Source: Metarhizium brunneum
Taxonomy: Eukaryota > Ascomycota > Sordariomycetes > Hypocreales > Clavicipitaceae
NCBI RefSeq assembly: GCF_013426205.1
Contig: NC_089427.1
Location: forward strand, 930,001-994,000
DNA: 64,000 nucleotides
Direction of reading: 5' to 3'
The notes beneath the pieces were generated by a model. The model was not told the origin of the DNA. It worked only from the letters and a program-made list of their open reading frames with translations, and ran no database searches. Below are positions 1 to 12,113 of this stretch, piece after piece (position 1 is the stretch's first letter; each line of letters opens with the position of its first letter). The position numbers were made by a program, and so were the translations under genes.

Positions 1-1087
1 ATTGATGTGAGAGAGCTGCAGTTGCACGTCGAAGCCAAGCCAGTGCGGGATATGAGCAAGCATTGCGTGGACAGCGGTTTGGTACGAAACCAGCGATTCG
101 GTGGCCTCGTATTTCTCAAAGTATCCCTTCATTTCTTCAAGAATCTCATCACTAAGACTGGTGTGATCCCTCTTGATGGCGCGGCTTATCTGCTGACACC
201 GGACATCCATGGCGCCCACCAAATGACCCTCGGCATTATAAATCTTGATGGCATCCTCCTCCAGCTTGGTGATTTGTTCACCGTCAAGCTCGTCATCAGC
301 TCTCATGGCGAGCTGTGCCATTACATCAGCTTTGATAAGCGGCGGGGCGTCGGGCACAGAGAGCACTGATTCTATCATCCGATTCCAGGACTGAAAGTCG
401 ACATTGGTAACCCCCAGCTTGGGAGCGGAGGCTAGAAACACGCCATAGGCGTAGATTATTTTCCGTGATTCGCGGTAGCGGCAAGCCGAAATGAGGTCGT
501 CAAAAGTCGGCAATAGCCAGGAGATGATCGCCTCGAGCTCTGTATGTGCGACTGGACTGTGATACTCGCAGGACAGGAAGCGTAGTTTTGCATACGTCAA
601 CGCTGTCTCGATCTAGAACCGGGGTATGTTAGATGGAGCTTGCAGGTTATTAGTTATTCGGATAACACATTACCATTGCTGAGTCAAGATCCTTGGTTGC
701 TGCAAAATTCGAGGTTTGACTTCGCAAGATCTCTGCTTCTTCAATGGCCATTTTGAAGGAAGTTGTTACGAGAGGTCTCAGCAGACACGCCTCCATCTTC
801 ATTTGAGTGCTTAGACACGTCTCTTCGGGGGTCAGATTATTGTTAAGCGTTCCTACATCTTCCGTTAGAGTCTCCAGAGCATCACGTTTGTATCCCTGCG
901 CCCCAAGGATGCTAGCAATTTCGAGGAGGATTCGCAATCGATCGGCCCCAGAGAAACGACCAACCGAGTTCCGGAGGGTCGCCAACGCCTTGGAATATTC
1001 TGCTCGCTCGGAATTCTGGCGGCTTCTAGCAACGAGTCCCTGGCAGTCCAGTGAAAACTCGTCGCCGTTGCAGGTTAGCCCATCCAT
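1..1087 (-). CDS. Helical-repeat (TPR-like) protein, 3' part outside window
   Basis: Two exons are visible: 674-1087 and 1-612, joined by a 61-bp GT-AG intron (613-673) at codon phase 0. They give 342 residues with no stop before the edge. The start is the first true ATG at 1087; the open frame reaches further only through GTG. The protein is rich in Leu, Ala, Glu and Ser, with amphipathic helix pairs spaced like tetratricopeptide repeats (for example RLRILLEIASILGAQGYKRD and DLISACRYRESRKIIYAYGV). I recognise no catalytic motif. TPR-like arrays of this sort are common as C-terminal sensor regions of fungal NOD-like receptors and as stand-alone scaffolds. The gene is divergent from the SesB-domain gene starting at 1489, which favours but does not prove a role in the same self/non-self locus. 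The function is unknown. The exon structure is solid; the TPR label is inference. Confidence 0.7.
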
Positions 1088-1488
1088 ATTCCCTGGTCCG
1101 CCTTTGATGAGCACGTTCACTATAGTTATCGAATCGGGAGGGTTTTAGCAGACAGACTCGTTTCGTTCTCCGGGCTCTCCGCGTTTGGACAAGGCAGTAT
1201 GACAATGGCTCGGCCGTTTCGTCTTCCTAGTCCATTCCGATTTAATGTGAGTGTTCTTGGGCTGGACGAACGGCACCCTGGCTCGTATTTGAGGGCTGAG
1301 CTTCAGACAAGGCAGCCAATGCCCGCTGGCCATGATTAACCAATCCGAACTATTGGGGGCTGCAGGTCGCTTCTGTTCGAGGCCACCAACCAAGTCATCT
1401 ATTTCTCTCACCTGACTTGCTCAGGCGGGCGGGAACTTCGTCTCTCCTCCCAGCAGCAGTGGTCTGAGAATTTAACGTTCGACAAGAG
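1088..1488. promoter_or_regulatory. Divergent intergenic region of the left-edge gene pair
   Basis: These 401 bases separate the start codons of two genes facing away from each other, so they must hold both promoters. I see no clear TATA box. Several open frames on the minus strand (1145-1411, 1395-1782) look like antisense shadows. Confidence 0.5.
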
Positions 1489-3613
1489 ATGGCGTCCAGC
1501 CTGGATACCCGATATTGCGTATTCGAGGAGGATGGTGGCTCCGGAAACTTGGGCCAGCGCAACACCAATGATACAGATACGAGAACCAAGGCAACCCATG
1601 TCGAGTTTCTCAGTTGCGGCATTATTGCCACCGTCTCCTGCTTGGCATACGGCACCTGGGATGGGAAAAAGGCAGCCATGCTGGTCCTGCAGTTCAGGCT
1701 GCGCGCCCCAGAAGGTAATTTTCGATTCAAACGGGCTGAACTGTCGCTCAAGTTCGAGTCGCAAGCATCGGACCAAGCTCATCCGGTCATTCGAAGAGTA
1801 CGCCCAAAGAATAACCGTACGACAATCTCGTCACTTCCATCGCAAGCATCGCTGCGTTCCCCATCACCGTCAACCCAGCTTCCATCCTCCGGAACGCAGA
1901 CGCCGAATTCATTCGTGCTTTGGCCCGCCGCTCGTTATTCCATTTCGAACACTGAGTGGCTCGGAAAATCTGAGGACGAGCCAAACCAAGTTGGCTGGAG
2001 ACTGATGGAACCTCGGCAGAGCAAATTGGGCATCTGCGATGCGATTCCTCTGGGCGTTATCGTGACATTCTCCGGGCCCTTCCGGGCTGAGGTCCGAGCT
2101 AATGCAACCAGCTTCTTAGGAGCCAAACTTGACAATTGGCCGTGGTCACGAGACGATCCTTTATTATTCGATGGGGTGACGACCAAGGGATGGCAGCTTG
2201 CTGCGACTGACTTTCTAGAAATGAGCGACCAAGATCTAGACACATTCCTGATTGAAGAAGGGCGGGGTGGACCATTGTCATGTAATAATACATTGAGTCC
2301 TTCGAAACCGATCGAAGCACAGGCGCACATGGTTGGGGAGCAGTCGACCAAGGTGTATCGGGCTCAGGGTATCCCGAGCGACATGACCTATGAGGACTTC
2401 ATCCAGACTGTTTCAAATATTCTGAAACTGCCGAAAGACTCTGTCGAGGTCAAAGCTTTCTCCTCCAAAGAAAAAACAGCCATTATGTCTTTGAGTTGCG
2501 TGTCACCGGAAATGCATGCGTGCGCGTTCGATAAATCATGGCAAATTCAAATTCCCACAATAGATACATCCGATAACAAACTCCATGCATTCACTAGTAC
2601 GATCAAATTCGACAGGGACTTTCTGGGCTTCACAAGTCTAGGTCACAGCAATGATTCGCTGAAAGCCAATGTTGAGTAAGTCTTCATCCGGCATTGTGGT
2701 GCAACCGTATTGGTCCATTCGTTCTAACTTGAATGAACCCGGTAAAGCATCATTGCCGTTCATGGTCTTGGAGGCCATGCCTACGGGTCCTTCAAGCAGC
2801 GAGGAAACAATTTCATGTGGCTGTCGGATGCTCTTGCGCATGACCTTTCCCAGATGACAATCGCAAACAGGCCGATACGACCGAGAATTCTCATCTACGG
2901 ATACAATGCCCGTGTAGACGATAGCAACTCATTCCAGAGCATCAAAGATTTGAGCATACAACTGAGACGGCTACTCAGAGAGATACGTCGAGACGATCCA
3001 ACCAGGCCCATAATATTCATCGGCCACAGCCTAGGCGGACTTTTGATCAAAGAACTACTCATCCAACAGTGTCAATCAGAGAACGATATAGACGGGTCCA
3101 GCTTCGCGTCGTGTATAGAATGCTTGTTCTTTGGTGTCCCGAATCGGGGGATGGATATCAGTGCGCTCCTCGCCATTATCGGATCTCGACCAAACACAGA
3201 CTTCTTGACCTCTTTGAGCATCGACTCAGCTTTTCTCCAAGACCAAGCTACTTTGTTTCCTGAAACCTTTCGTTCTCGTGACGCGGTTGTGTATTCTTTC
3301 TATGAGACGTGTGTGTCCAACACGGCCAAGATGGTATGTTTCATTCCATAATGCGTATTATGAGAGACGAGCGCGAGCTAATGTTGCGTGATATCAGGTT
3401 GATGGCAAACTGGCCATGACAGGGGATCCAGTGGTGCTGGTAGATGAGGATTCGGCCACACACAGCCGCCCGTGGGAGATGGAAGGGACGGATCATCGGA
3501 TTCCAATCCGACGCTCGCATGCCGACTTGGTCAAGTTTGAGCAGTATAGCCCAGACTACGTCATGGTTCAGGGCTGTATCAGAGATGTTCTGAATCGTCA
3601 CTATTCTATATAA
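1489..3613 (+). CDS. SesB-type alpha/beta hydrolase (NLR effector-type domain, no NOD)
   Basis: Three exons, 1489-2675, 2748-3333 and 3398-3613, joined by introns of 72 and 64 bp, give 662 residues. Residues 1-250 are an uncharacterised beta-rich N-terminus. Residues about 275-390 hold the region that precedes SesB hydrolase domains in fungal NOD-like receptors (GIPSDMTYEDF, then FLGFTSLG). The hydrolase starts at D396-I397 with the oxyanion motif AVHGLGGH, followed by the nucleophile elbow IGHSLGG (Ser490) and a late Asp (probably D607) and His (H632, in RRSHADLVKF), so a full Ser-Asp-His triad is plausible. In fungal receptors this domain is usually followed by NACHT or NB-ARC and repeats. 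Here the protein ends 30 residues after the catalytic His, so it is a stand-alone effector or a receptor that lost its C-terminus. It is likely a lipase or esterase-type cell-death effector by analogy with SesB; the substrate is unknown. Confidence 0.8.
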
Positions 3614-5040
3614 TGCTTGGCTTTTAGCGGACAACTCTTATTTTTATGCTTACCGCTAGCTTTTCTTATATCTTGAGATTATACAAGTATTCGTACTTGG
3701 CATGAGTCATGTTCCGCCAGGGTGGTCATCGGGTTTGACTACTCCGTACCGAGTCATGGAACAAAATATCCAGCCCGGCAACAGCCGTGAGGACCCATCA
3801 ACGAGGCCCTTGTCATAACAGCCGAGCTATACATAGGAGCACAATGTCCACTTTGTCGGCAGATTCAAGCAGCACTTGGCCCTGAATCAAGCCATCTATC
3901 CAACTTTGTGTAGCTGGGCAGCATTCGTCACATATCAAATCCTGTACTTGGCTGCGAAATCGCCCGGCGGGGGCCATCGATAAATGTCATCGGTTCCTAG
4001 GGACCCTGCGCCTCGGGTATTCCCTCTAGTTCCGGCTCGGAAGCTCGAGATACCGAGGACGGCCAGCTCCGTGACGCGATGCCCCAAGGGAGGCCGGTGT
4101 GTAGGTGGTCTTGCCAGAACTCCTGAGCCAGCCGAGCCAGGCCTTGGATTGCGATAGGCTTTTCTTTTTACAGTAAGCCAGCATAATGCTGCCGAGGAAA
4201 ATACACTAGAGAAACGGATCAGGGGCCGATGCTTTTCTCCTGGAATCGTAGAGCGGGTTGCAAGTCTTTGTATGCTCCAAGTTGCTGGTGTAGTCTCCTA
4301 GTTTAACCAATTGTTATTAATGCTGTGCCTGGTCTCATTCTTTCTCTTTCTCTTTCCCTTCCTCTCGTACTACATCTTGTCTTTGAGTGTCTTCCGGAAG
4401 AGTCCCTGAAGGTAGTCGGGAAACCCATTCGTATTCCGACCAGCCACGCTGCCAATCTGCTCGGCCGCTTCCGGCGTCCCCGTCACTACTTTCATGGCCG
4501 TGCATTGATTGCAGCCGTGTCGTTATAAAGTCGTACCCCTCGACGTCGCCCAACTAGAGTGCTGCTAGGATGTATAGAGGACGCCCAGGAGCTGGTGTCA
4601 TCCACTCCGTCTGTGCTTCCCCATCTACAACAAGCATCTATCGTCGTGATTGAATCTATAAGCAAGTTAATCTTTGCACGGCTAGAATCTCGGTCTACTT
4701 CCCAGATCAAGGCTGCAACGTGTCATAGTTGATGTCATATTCGCCGGCCAAGACTGAATCTTACTACCGTAAGCTCAAGATGCGAATCGCAGGGCATGAC
4801 AGTAGTTCCTCAATGTTTATTCACCACACGAGTCTTCTTGTCACGAGAGGTCCCTCAAGAATTCTGATTCAGTGGGGAATAATGATCCCGTGGTATCCGC
4901 CTCTTGTCCACATGTGCCCTTGCTCAAAATTGCTTGATTAACAGTGGGAAAATGGAGATGATTCTGAAACTCCTTTAATTCAGTTATTCACATTAGATTT
5001 TGTGCTACCCAAAGCCTTGAGCGCTAGAAGATGTCTCCTG
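3614..5040. other. Intergenic, no gene recognised
   Basis: No open frame here has coding character, and none matches a family I know. A TACTCCGTA palindromic word sits at 3740-3748. The stretch is moderately AT-rich and may contain decayed repeat DNA, but I could not identify an element. Confidence 0.5.
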
Positions 5041-5048
5041 GTCGGAAA

Positions 5049-5159
5049 TCTATATAAACCCCTCGCCTTTCCCAACCCACTCTGTCGATTACTCCTTCTT
5101 TATCAACACCCAGTCCTCAGAGATATTGACTCAAGTCATCCAAAGAAGCTCTAGGCATG
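5049..5159 (+). promoter_or_regulatory. TATA-type promoter-like site with no intact gene behind it
   Basis: A strong TATATAAA at about 5051-5058 is followed by a C/T-rich stretch and then, some 100 bases later, an ATG at 5157. This is the layout of highly regulated fungal promoters. The ATG opens only about 33 codons. An AG acceptor (TTTCTAG, about 5300) precedes a further 40-codon frame ending with TAA, but no GT donor joins the two in frame. This could be a short-peptide gene, a non-coding transcript or a broken small gene. It is a low-confidence site. Confidence 0.3.
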
Positions 5160-8100
5160 AGTCCAGCAAAAGAGAATCAACTTTCTTCCGAATTATCGTT
5201 TCATCATATCTTGTTTCTTCCATGCTGTTGCCTTTATCACCATTTCGGAACATTATGATAAGACGATATTATCCTATGCATTGTCTCATTGTTTCTAGCC
5301 TGAAAGGGCAGACAAAAAGGCAACTCTGTTCGAAAAGATGACCAACTTGATTCACCGACTACGACTCTCTATTGCCACCGAGAAAGCAACCACCCCACGC
5401 CGGCCCAGCTATAATTTGTAAAAATGACGAGACCGTCACGTATGGCCGCTTTGAGGCCGCTGACGGGGCTCCTCATTTTCACATTCGATATCCATGCTCG
5501 GATACGCGACCCAAGTCGAGCCCTACAACGATTCCGGAGATGTGCAAGTACATGCATCGACTACATGGCAGCTCGAACAAAAGCAAACCTTGCAGTTGAC
5601 CAGAAGATGCACAATACGGAAGTTCATCTACTAAGCTTCGATAATACTAGAGGTCGGCGTGGAAGCAATATTGTTCCGGTCAAGCACCGCCCATGGGCAT
5701 GCAAAGACCCCAAAGTAGGGGAGAAGTCGCATCCCACGAGACACAAGACAACACATGTTTTCGGCGAGGACCCCATATTACAAATCGACCTATAAAATGC
5801 CAATTCTGCCAAAATAAAGGACTGAAAATATCCAGGCAATATTGGCCATGGGCTCTTCGCAAGCCGCCCGAAGTGTCAGGCGAAAAGAGCCGAGAGACAG
5901 AAGATATCACAGACATTGATACTTCCTCTCGCCCCTTCAGGCCACGAGGTTTTCCGCAGTGTAAAGGGCTTTGACGCCGTTGGAGATGGCGCGACGGAAT
6001 ACTTGTTATCCATTGATACGAATCTACGTCCGTAAAAACAGGTTCTCATGACGACGTCACGACAGAGATCCAAATGAGGGAGCCTAACAGTCCGCCAACA
6101 ACAGGATGATTACTCCGAAGCCTTGGCCAGGCGTGAATTCAACAACTATACTTTATCACAGATCCCTCGAAACCACGAACGACGTTTTATTTAACAATAC
6201 ACTAAAATTCGCCCGGAACCGGCATCGCCAGTTAAGCACGTTCAGCTTTCTACGGCCAAGCCCGTACGCTTAGCTCGATAATCCCACCTCGGCGACTCTA
6301 TTCCATAAACTATTCCCCTCGGTGGTTAAAAGCTCTGACACATAGCCGAATAGAGGGAGATTTATAAAATATGTAATATGCTGATGACGGGCTTTTCATT
6401 TAAAAATCCCGAGACTTTTACTGTCGTGGCCGTTGGGTACGATTACACACTGAACAGCGGGCAAGATGGAAATACTAGGAGGATTCTAGACCGCAAGCCA
6501 AGCGTCCGTTAGCTTGAGCCGCTCGTCTACAGTGGGAGGCAAAAATATTTGACCAAATCAGGTACCTGGCCATCGCGCTCTATACTTTAACATGGTGTAG
6601 TATACTAGTGTATACTTCTCGGTGGGCAAATATATTCTGCCACAGAATGAAACTAATTACGGACCTTGCGCCGCATTGGGCTGTATCCTGCTTACTAGAG
6701 GAGATGAGTTATAATGGGTTATAGCGGTCGACTTGGTGGCCATAATAGGGAGGGATACCAAGACTACCTGAGCCTTTATTGTTAGAAGATGAAGTGATGA
6801 AGTTACTATATCGATTATCTACAACATGCGGCGTACGGAGTACGTAAATCAAGAATCAGAACAAGACATAAAGCACAGAATAAGAATATTATGCAGTGAG
6901 CAATTGAACGGGCCAAGATGAGTACTAGATATCATCAAGAGGTCATACCTTGAAACATAGTCTCATATTTCAATAGGGGATAGTACCGTCGGAAGTCACT
7001 AGTTATCTAGTACAAAGTACTCATACTACTCATATATTCTTACAACCCAGGTCGTAGTGGACACGAGCGTCACTGGGCCAACGCATATGACGATGGAACC
7101 ACCACGCAGTCGGATCGTGAAAAGACTGGCCACAGAGGCGGGAATAGGGATATATCTATATCACGCAGTAGCATCACACCCGAAACTAGAAGTATCCTGT
7201 GCAGAACGTACTGCTATGCTGAGACAGGGATATCGATGCCCGCTTAGTCTCGTCAAAATAAAACACGGCCCACGTTATTGCGGCCACCGCGTGAGAGTGA
7301 ACTGATAGTCGGTGAATATTAGCTCTGTTTTGAAAGGGCCGTTGGCATTCACAGAAATCATAGCCGACGTCGGGTGATGAACTTGACACGTATAATGTCA
7401 AAACCAAACCAGCAAATGAATAAAGGATCTAAACATCAGCGTCAAGCACACACGATACCCGAGGCCTTGTACATTCACTCTTTTTCTCACGAAGACGGCG
7501 AAGTCATTGTGTACGTCACAACCCTCTTGGGCTTCGGGACACAGCGGCAAACGTAACCCGGCGACATGGTATATAAATGAACACGAGCTCTTTGGTGTGG
7601 CTAGTTTTAACTTCTGGTTAGCTCCTAGTACAGATCCACCAAAGAGCAGAGTGAGCCCATTGAAAGAACAGAATATTGTTTCCAATTGAAGCGTTCTTTG
7701 AAACACCGGATCACTTACTTCAACAGACCCTGGCATACCGAGGTTGAACAGGTGAGTGAGATGCCGTAGGACCTGGGCCGCGGTGCTGCAAAACCTCGTC
7801 CCGAAACACATGGCGAAAGAGGGACAGGAAGAAAAGTAACAAGGAACCTGATATTAAAGAAGATCACGGTTAGTGAGCCTCGGAGGAGAAATAGGTGGGC
7901 TGGGTTTGATAGTATTAGATCCCTTTACATGAAGGCTGAATGCCCTCCTCTTGCCAGAGTACTTGCACATATTGCCTGCAGGAATTGCAGAACCGCATTG
8001 CGGGATGTAAACTTGCTACAGGCACCAGAGCATGACAAGTGGTTGTGTAGATGTACGGAAACATGTTGCCCATGTCAATTGTTTCTCATCAGTCCAACAG

Positions 8101-11100
8101 TACGACGTTATCAAGACGAATTGAAAGGCGTGCTACGCAAAAATGGGACGCGTGACTAAAACCTTGAGATGCCGCTTGCAGAGGTCTGTGCAAATTATTT
8201 TCAGAGCACAGTCTGGGTCATTGCCTACGTCATGTCTGAAAGCACAGAGGTGAGACTTGCAGCTTTACCTCCTACACCACTCCAGGCCAAGTATCATGTG
8301 CCTCACTTGCTGAGGATTCGGTAGTAGCTTCAACGCCACCAAGCTCATAATTCCTACCCTTTTCATCTCCCATTCATTCGATCATCGCGGCAGGATGACC
8401 TTGGTCGGTCAAGTTAACAGGTCCAAGATGGATGCATAACTGGAAGATATTTAGTACAATGGGTCGTGGCGATGGCAGAGCAACATCACATCATGCCACC
8501 CTGCAGAGTATCTCCGTAGCTCCTGAGAATCAATGTGGATGCATCCTTTACCAGCACCATCGAGACGATAGGATATTCGTCACTGTACCCAGAAATTATG
8601 TGAGGTTGATGTAAGTGCAGGTGGAAAGTGATGTCAATTTACCCACAGAAAGTTCCTTTGTACGCACGGAGCTTCCACTCCAGAAGACGGATCAAGAGGC
8701 TCCGAGCACACGGGACGGATCGAGCACGTCAACAACTTGTAAGACTGCTAGGCTTTGGTTGGCAGCTAGGTAGGTTGGTCGGTGATCCCAAGTGAGACAG
8801 ACGTCAGTTCAATACCAACCAGGTTCCCCTGTTCCGCCTGGTGTGGCAAAAAGGGACGCCTCCTGGCATCAGTTGATCAGAAACGGAAACGGAAACGTGC
8901 AACTTCTCCGCAACGTTTCTAATATCCGAGATTCAAACCATTCGTCCCGTTCCAAACGTCAACTTAGAAGCCGTGGGACATCCAACTTGCCGCGAGTCCA
9001 AAGGGAGAGAATGAAGCGATGCCGGAGAGCGGCAAGACGGTTTGGTCGGGTCACATGGGGGTCAGGATTACCAGACCATCTTTCAGATGCCCAAATGCCC
9101 AGCCGTTTGCTCTGATCACTGGGCTCTGTTTGGCTCAAACCCTCGTTCGCTGTGGAGAAGAGTGGTCAACGTCGATCACTCTGAGTCTGTTCTGGCTTAA
9201 AGTATCACGGTAGTGGCACCATGAGAATACAATGCATCGACTGCCTCAAGCGGAATCCTTTACGGGACGGCAAAGTGAATCAAACACACGTTTTCTCCTA
9301 TCGTAGGCGTAAATTATGATCCCCCAAAATTCTCAGTTTGGCCTTTTTTGAGGCTCCTAAACAGCACGATGAGCAACGTGTGTGTGTGTCTCACACGAGA
9401 CGTGCCTGGCCAAGCATTGAGGCTCCAACGACGTGCGACCATCCGTTATTCCCAGCTTGAATCTTGCTGGGGGCGATGTCGCCACTGCTGCAAACGGTTT
9501 GATCAGAACGGCTCACCGTCGTCATCGCTCCGATCATGCGTCTTGGACGGAACCCAGGGTGTCTTGCATGATCCACCGTTTTCGTTAGCTGTGACATCAC
9601 AGCGCACCAGGGGACGGCGGCCGAACCAACCAGTCTGTGGTGGCTTGTCAAGGCCGCTGACCTCACTCGTCCTCCCAAAATTAGTCGCCACACTGGACAA
9701 TGGATGAGCAATTCACAATGGAATCCCAACATCCACTGACCTCACTCACCGTTTACGTGAGACGCTGTCCTCGAGACGAGGGCCGATTTTGCCTTTGAGT
9801 CATTATTTGCAGAGAGGCGAATCCTGCATATCATTAACTTGTTGAGCGGCGACCAATTGACGACAATTGGCTGAATTGTGTTGCTAGACTCGTCGAAAAG
9901 GGCTCGCTGTGCAACAAAAGGTTACTTCCTTACTAAAGGTTGTTCGTTTGCCAAGGTTGCCAGCCTAGTTTATTCACTCGGGTTTATCCCTCAACCCAAC
10001 CAGGAAATCGCCCAAGCAATTACAGGAGAGACCATGAAGCAAGATGCGACCTCCACATGGGAAACTGGACGAAAACCGACATTGTGGTCCCGCGTATGGG
10101 AATGAGGCATAAACCCAGTTGAGAAACCGAGGCATCGTAAGAATGATCATTCTTTGTTGGTGTGAGTTGTTGGACCAAACAAAACCCAATCAACGCCCGT
10201 AACTTCACGATGAACTCCACTGCTGCTGGGCCTACTTGTCCTAGCTCAATGCTTGTTGGTTTTGTCATGCTGTCGACTCTCTGGGCTGCCCTGTTAGGTT
10301 AAAGAAGCCCCCCGCTTGTCCAATGGCCTCATGGAAAGTTGGCAAAGTTGGCAGTTCATCCCCGCCTCCAAGGGGTTCGCTATTTGAAGGTACTCCCACA
10401 ACCTTGGCAACCAAGGAGGCCCTGTGGACTCAAAGCTCATTCACCCCCCCGGCCGACCCGCCAACGAACGCGAGCCACCCCGAAATGTCACGGCCTCGCG
10501 TCGCCGTACCATGGTGTCTATTGTAGTACGTACGTGGTTACGTCGATGTGCGGTGTCTGTCAGATGTGTCCTGTTGGGTGGGGTTTTCCTTTCAGCGAGG
10601 TGTGCCCGAAAACTCCAGCTCGGGAGTGAGTTGTAGGGTGTGAAAGCTGCTTTAGGCCATGGTACGATATTGCAGAGGAAGGAAAATCTGGGGATATGAC
10701 ACAAGCCATGACTTCACAGCCATCCATTAGCCGGGGCGTTCCTTAGTGCAACAGTCAATCTTGCCTCCACATACCAGCATCCAATGGAAAGCCAGTGACC
10801 GAGGTGAGAAAAGTGATACACCACTTTAATCTAGGCCAGAATTCTGAAAGGTCGGCTTTGCTCTGGTGGCGAGGACCCTGAGCTCAGAGCTGTGGGTATC
10901 TGCCTGGATTCTGTGCCACCCATGACCTCGCAAAATGGGCTAGCAGGTTGTTTAATCCTTCCCAGGTAGTCGGAAGATGCCAGAATCCGTTCGACCTGTT
11001 ACGCCATAGATGCCCCAGGCCCCAGTGTTGCCGTCGATCACAGGGTCTGGAAGTGTCCAGCGCGCCGTCGCTGATGCAACGCGAAGTCAAAAATGGCAAG

Positions 11101-11680
11101 GATGTGGCCCTCGCAGGCGATAGATGCCTTGGCTGGTGGTACGGAGTAACCCACGAAGTACCTGGTTGGGTTTTGAGGGCAAGCAAGCAGTCAAGTGAGC
11201 GTGCGTGATGCATCGTTTAAATCGTCAAAGTGTGATCATTGAAGAAGTCGTGCTGTCGATATACGGCAGCGGTTTAGGCCGCCGGCTGAAGGGAAAATAG
11301 ACCAAGAGGCGATCAGACAGCGCAAAGGTCGTGGTGCTCGTTTATCATTTCGCAGCCCAGGTGAATCTCGCTGGAGGTGTGAATGGGGTCAACAGGTGTC
11401 TGAGATGATGGTTGATGTTGGAAGTTGTTGCCTTTTGCCCATGCACGTAATATCAGGGAAGGTTCGGTACCAATGCTCGCTCCTTCCTTGCAATCTGCCT
11501 GCAGCAATCCGCCACGCCCCCTTTCCACACCCCCGGAGCCCCTGCATCTCAGCATGCCGGCAGGGTCAAAAACTGGTGGTGTGTTTGCGGCCCCGCTCGT
11601 CTTCAATGTTCTCAATTGCCCCCGGCTAAAGCAAAGCACTCAAGCTCCAAACCAGCAGCTTGAACCGACACAGACCAGCG
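5160..11680. other. Gene-poor region, no gene recognised
   Basis: About 6.5 kb without a convincing coding gene. The part from about 6000 to 7100 is AT-rich with many TATA and TACT words and may be a decayed (possibly RIP-mutated) repeat. The part from 7900 to 11600 has normal composition. TACGGAGTA words sit at 6834-6842 and 11140-11148, and a second TATATAAA near 7570 has no good frame behind it. The short open frames here show no domain and no biased codon use. Confidence 0.5.
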
Positions 11681-11903
11681 CCCCTCCTGATTTATAAAGA
11701 CCCTGAAAATCCACCCTTCCAACATCATTGTGTCTCTACTGATTCCTTTCATCTACCACAGGACTGCATCTTGCATCAGATCTCGGCAAGGCTGCTCCAA
11801 ATAGGGCCAGTTCACGGACCACAACTACAACTTCATCATAGCCTCAGCTCCCAACGCAATCACCTACCCATCTACGCCGCTGTACTCCCCAATCACCACC
11901 ACA
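11681..11903 (+). promoter_or_regulatory. Promoter and leader of the small protein gene
   Basis: A TATA box (TTTATAAA, about 11691-11698) lies about 210 bases before the ATG. It is followed by a C/T- and CA-rich leader with no long upstream frame, which ends in CACCACA before the ATG. This is a typical strong or inducible ascomycete promoter. Confidence 0.5.
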
Positions 11904-12113
11904 ATGCCTACCGTCCAAGGTTCATACACCATCTCCATCCCCAATTCTCCTCCGCCACCTCGCAACTTGTCAGCGTACTCCCGGTTCATACATGACCATA
12001 CCAAGCGACAAATGGAGGCATCCGGTGCTTCTGCATCCACCCGCTCAAGTACGAGTAGCGCTTCGTCGACAAGCACAAACTTAACAAACGGCGTATACCC
12101 ACATGATTATTAG
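11904..12113 (+). CDS. Small Ser/Pro-rich protein (69 aa), function unknown
   Basis: This is an uninterrupted 69-residue frame with an excellent start context (CACAATGCC) behind a TATA box and a clean leader. The protein opens MPTVQGSYTISIPNSPPPPR, then a hydrophilic helix-like part (YSRFIHDHTKRQMEASGA), and ends in a Ser/Thr/Ala-rich tail finishing VYPHDY. There is no signal peptide and no membrane segment. I do not recognise a family. The mixture of an ordered N-terminal half and a low-complexity tail looks like a real small cytosolic or nuclear protein rather than a chance frame. It stands alone at the edge of the desert, tail to tail with YJU2. The main alternative is a short upstream frame of a longer transcript. 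Confidence 0.55.
   Translation: MPTVQGSYTISIPNSPPPPRNLSAYSRFIHDHTKRQMEASGASASTRSSTSSASSTSTNLTNGVYPHDY

Noticed and set aside
6180..6360. Possible structured RNA or repeat remnant
   Set aside because: I tried to match it to 5S rRNA or tRNA by A/B-box patterns and found no fit. It remains unassigned AT-rich DNA.
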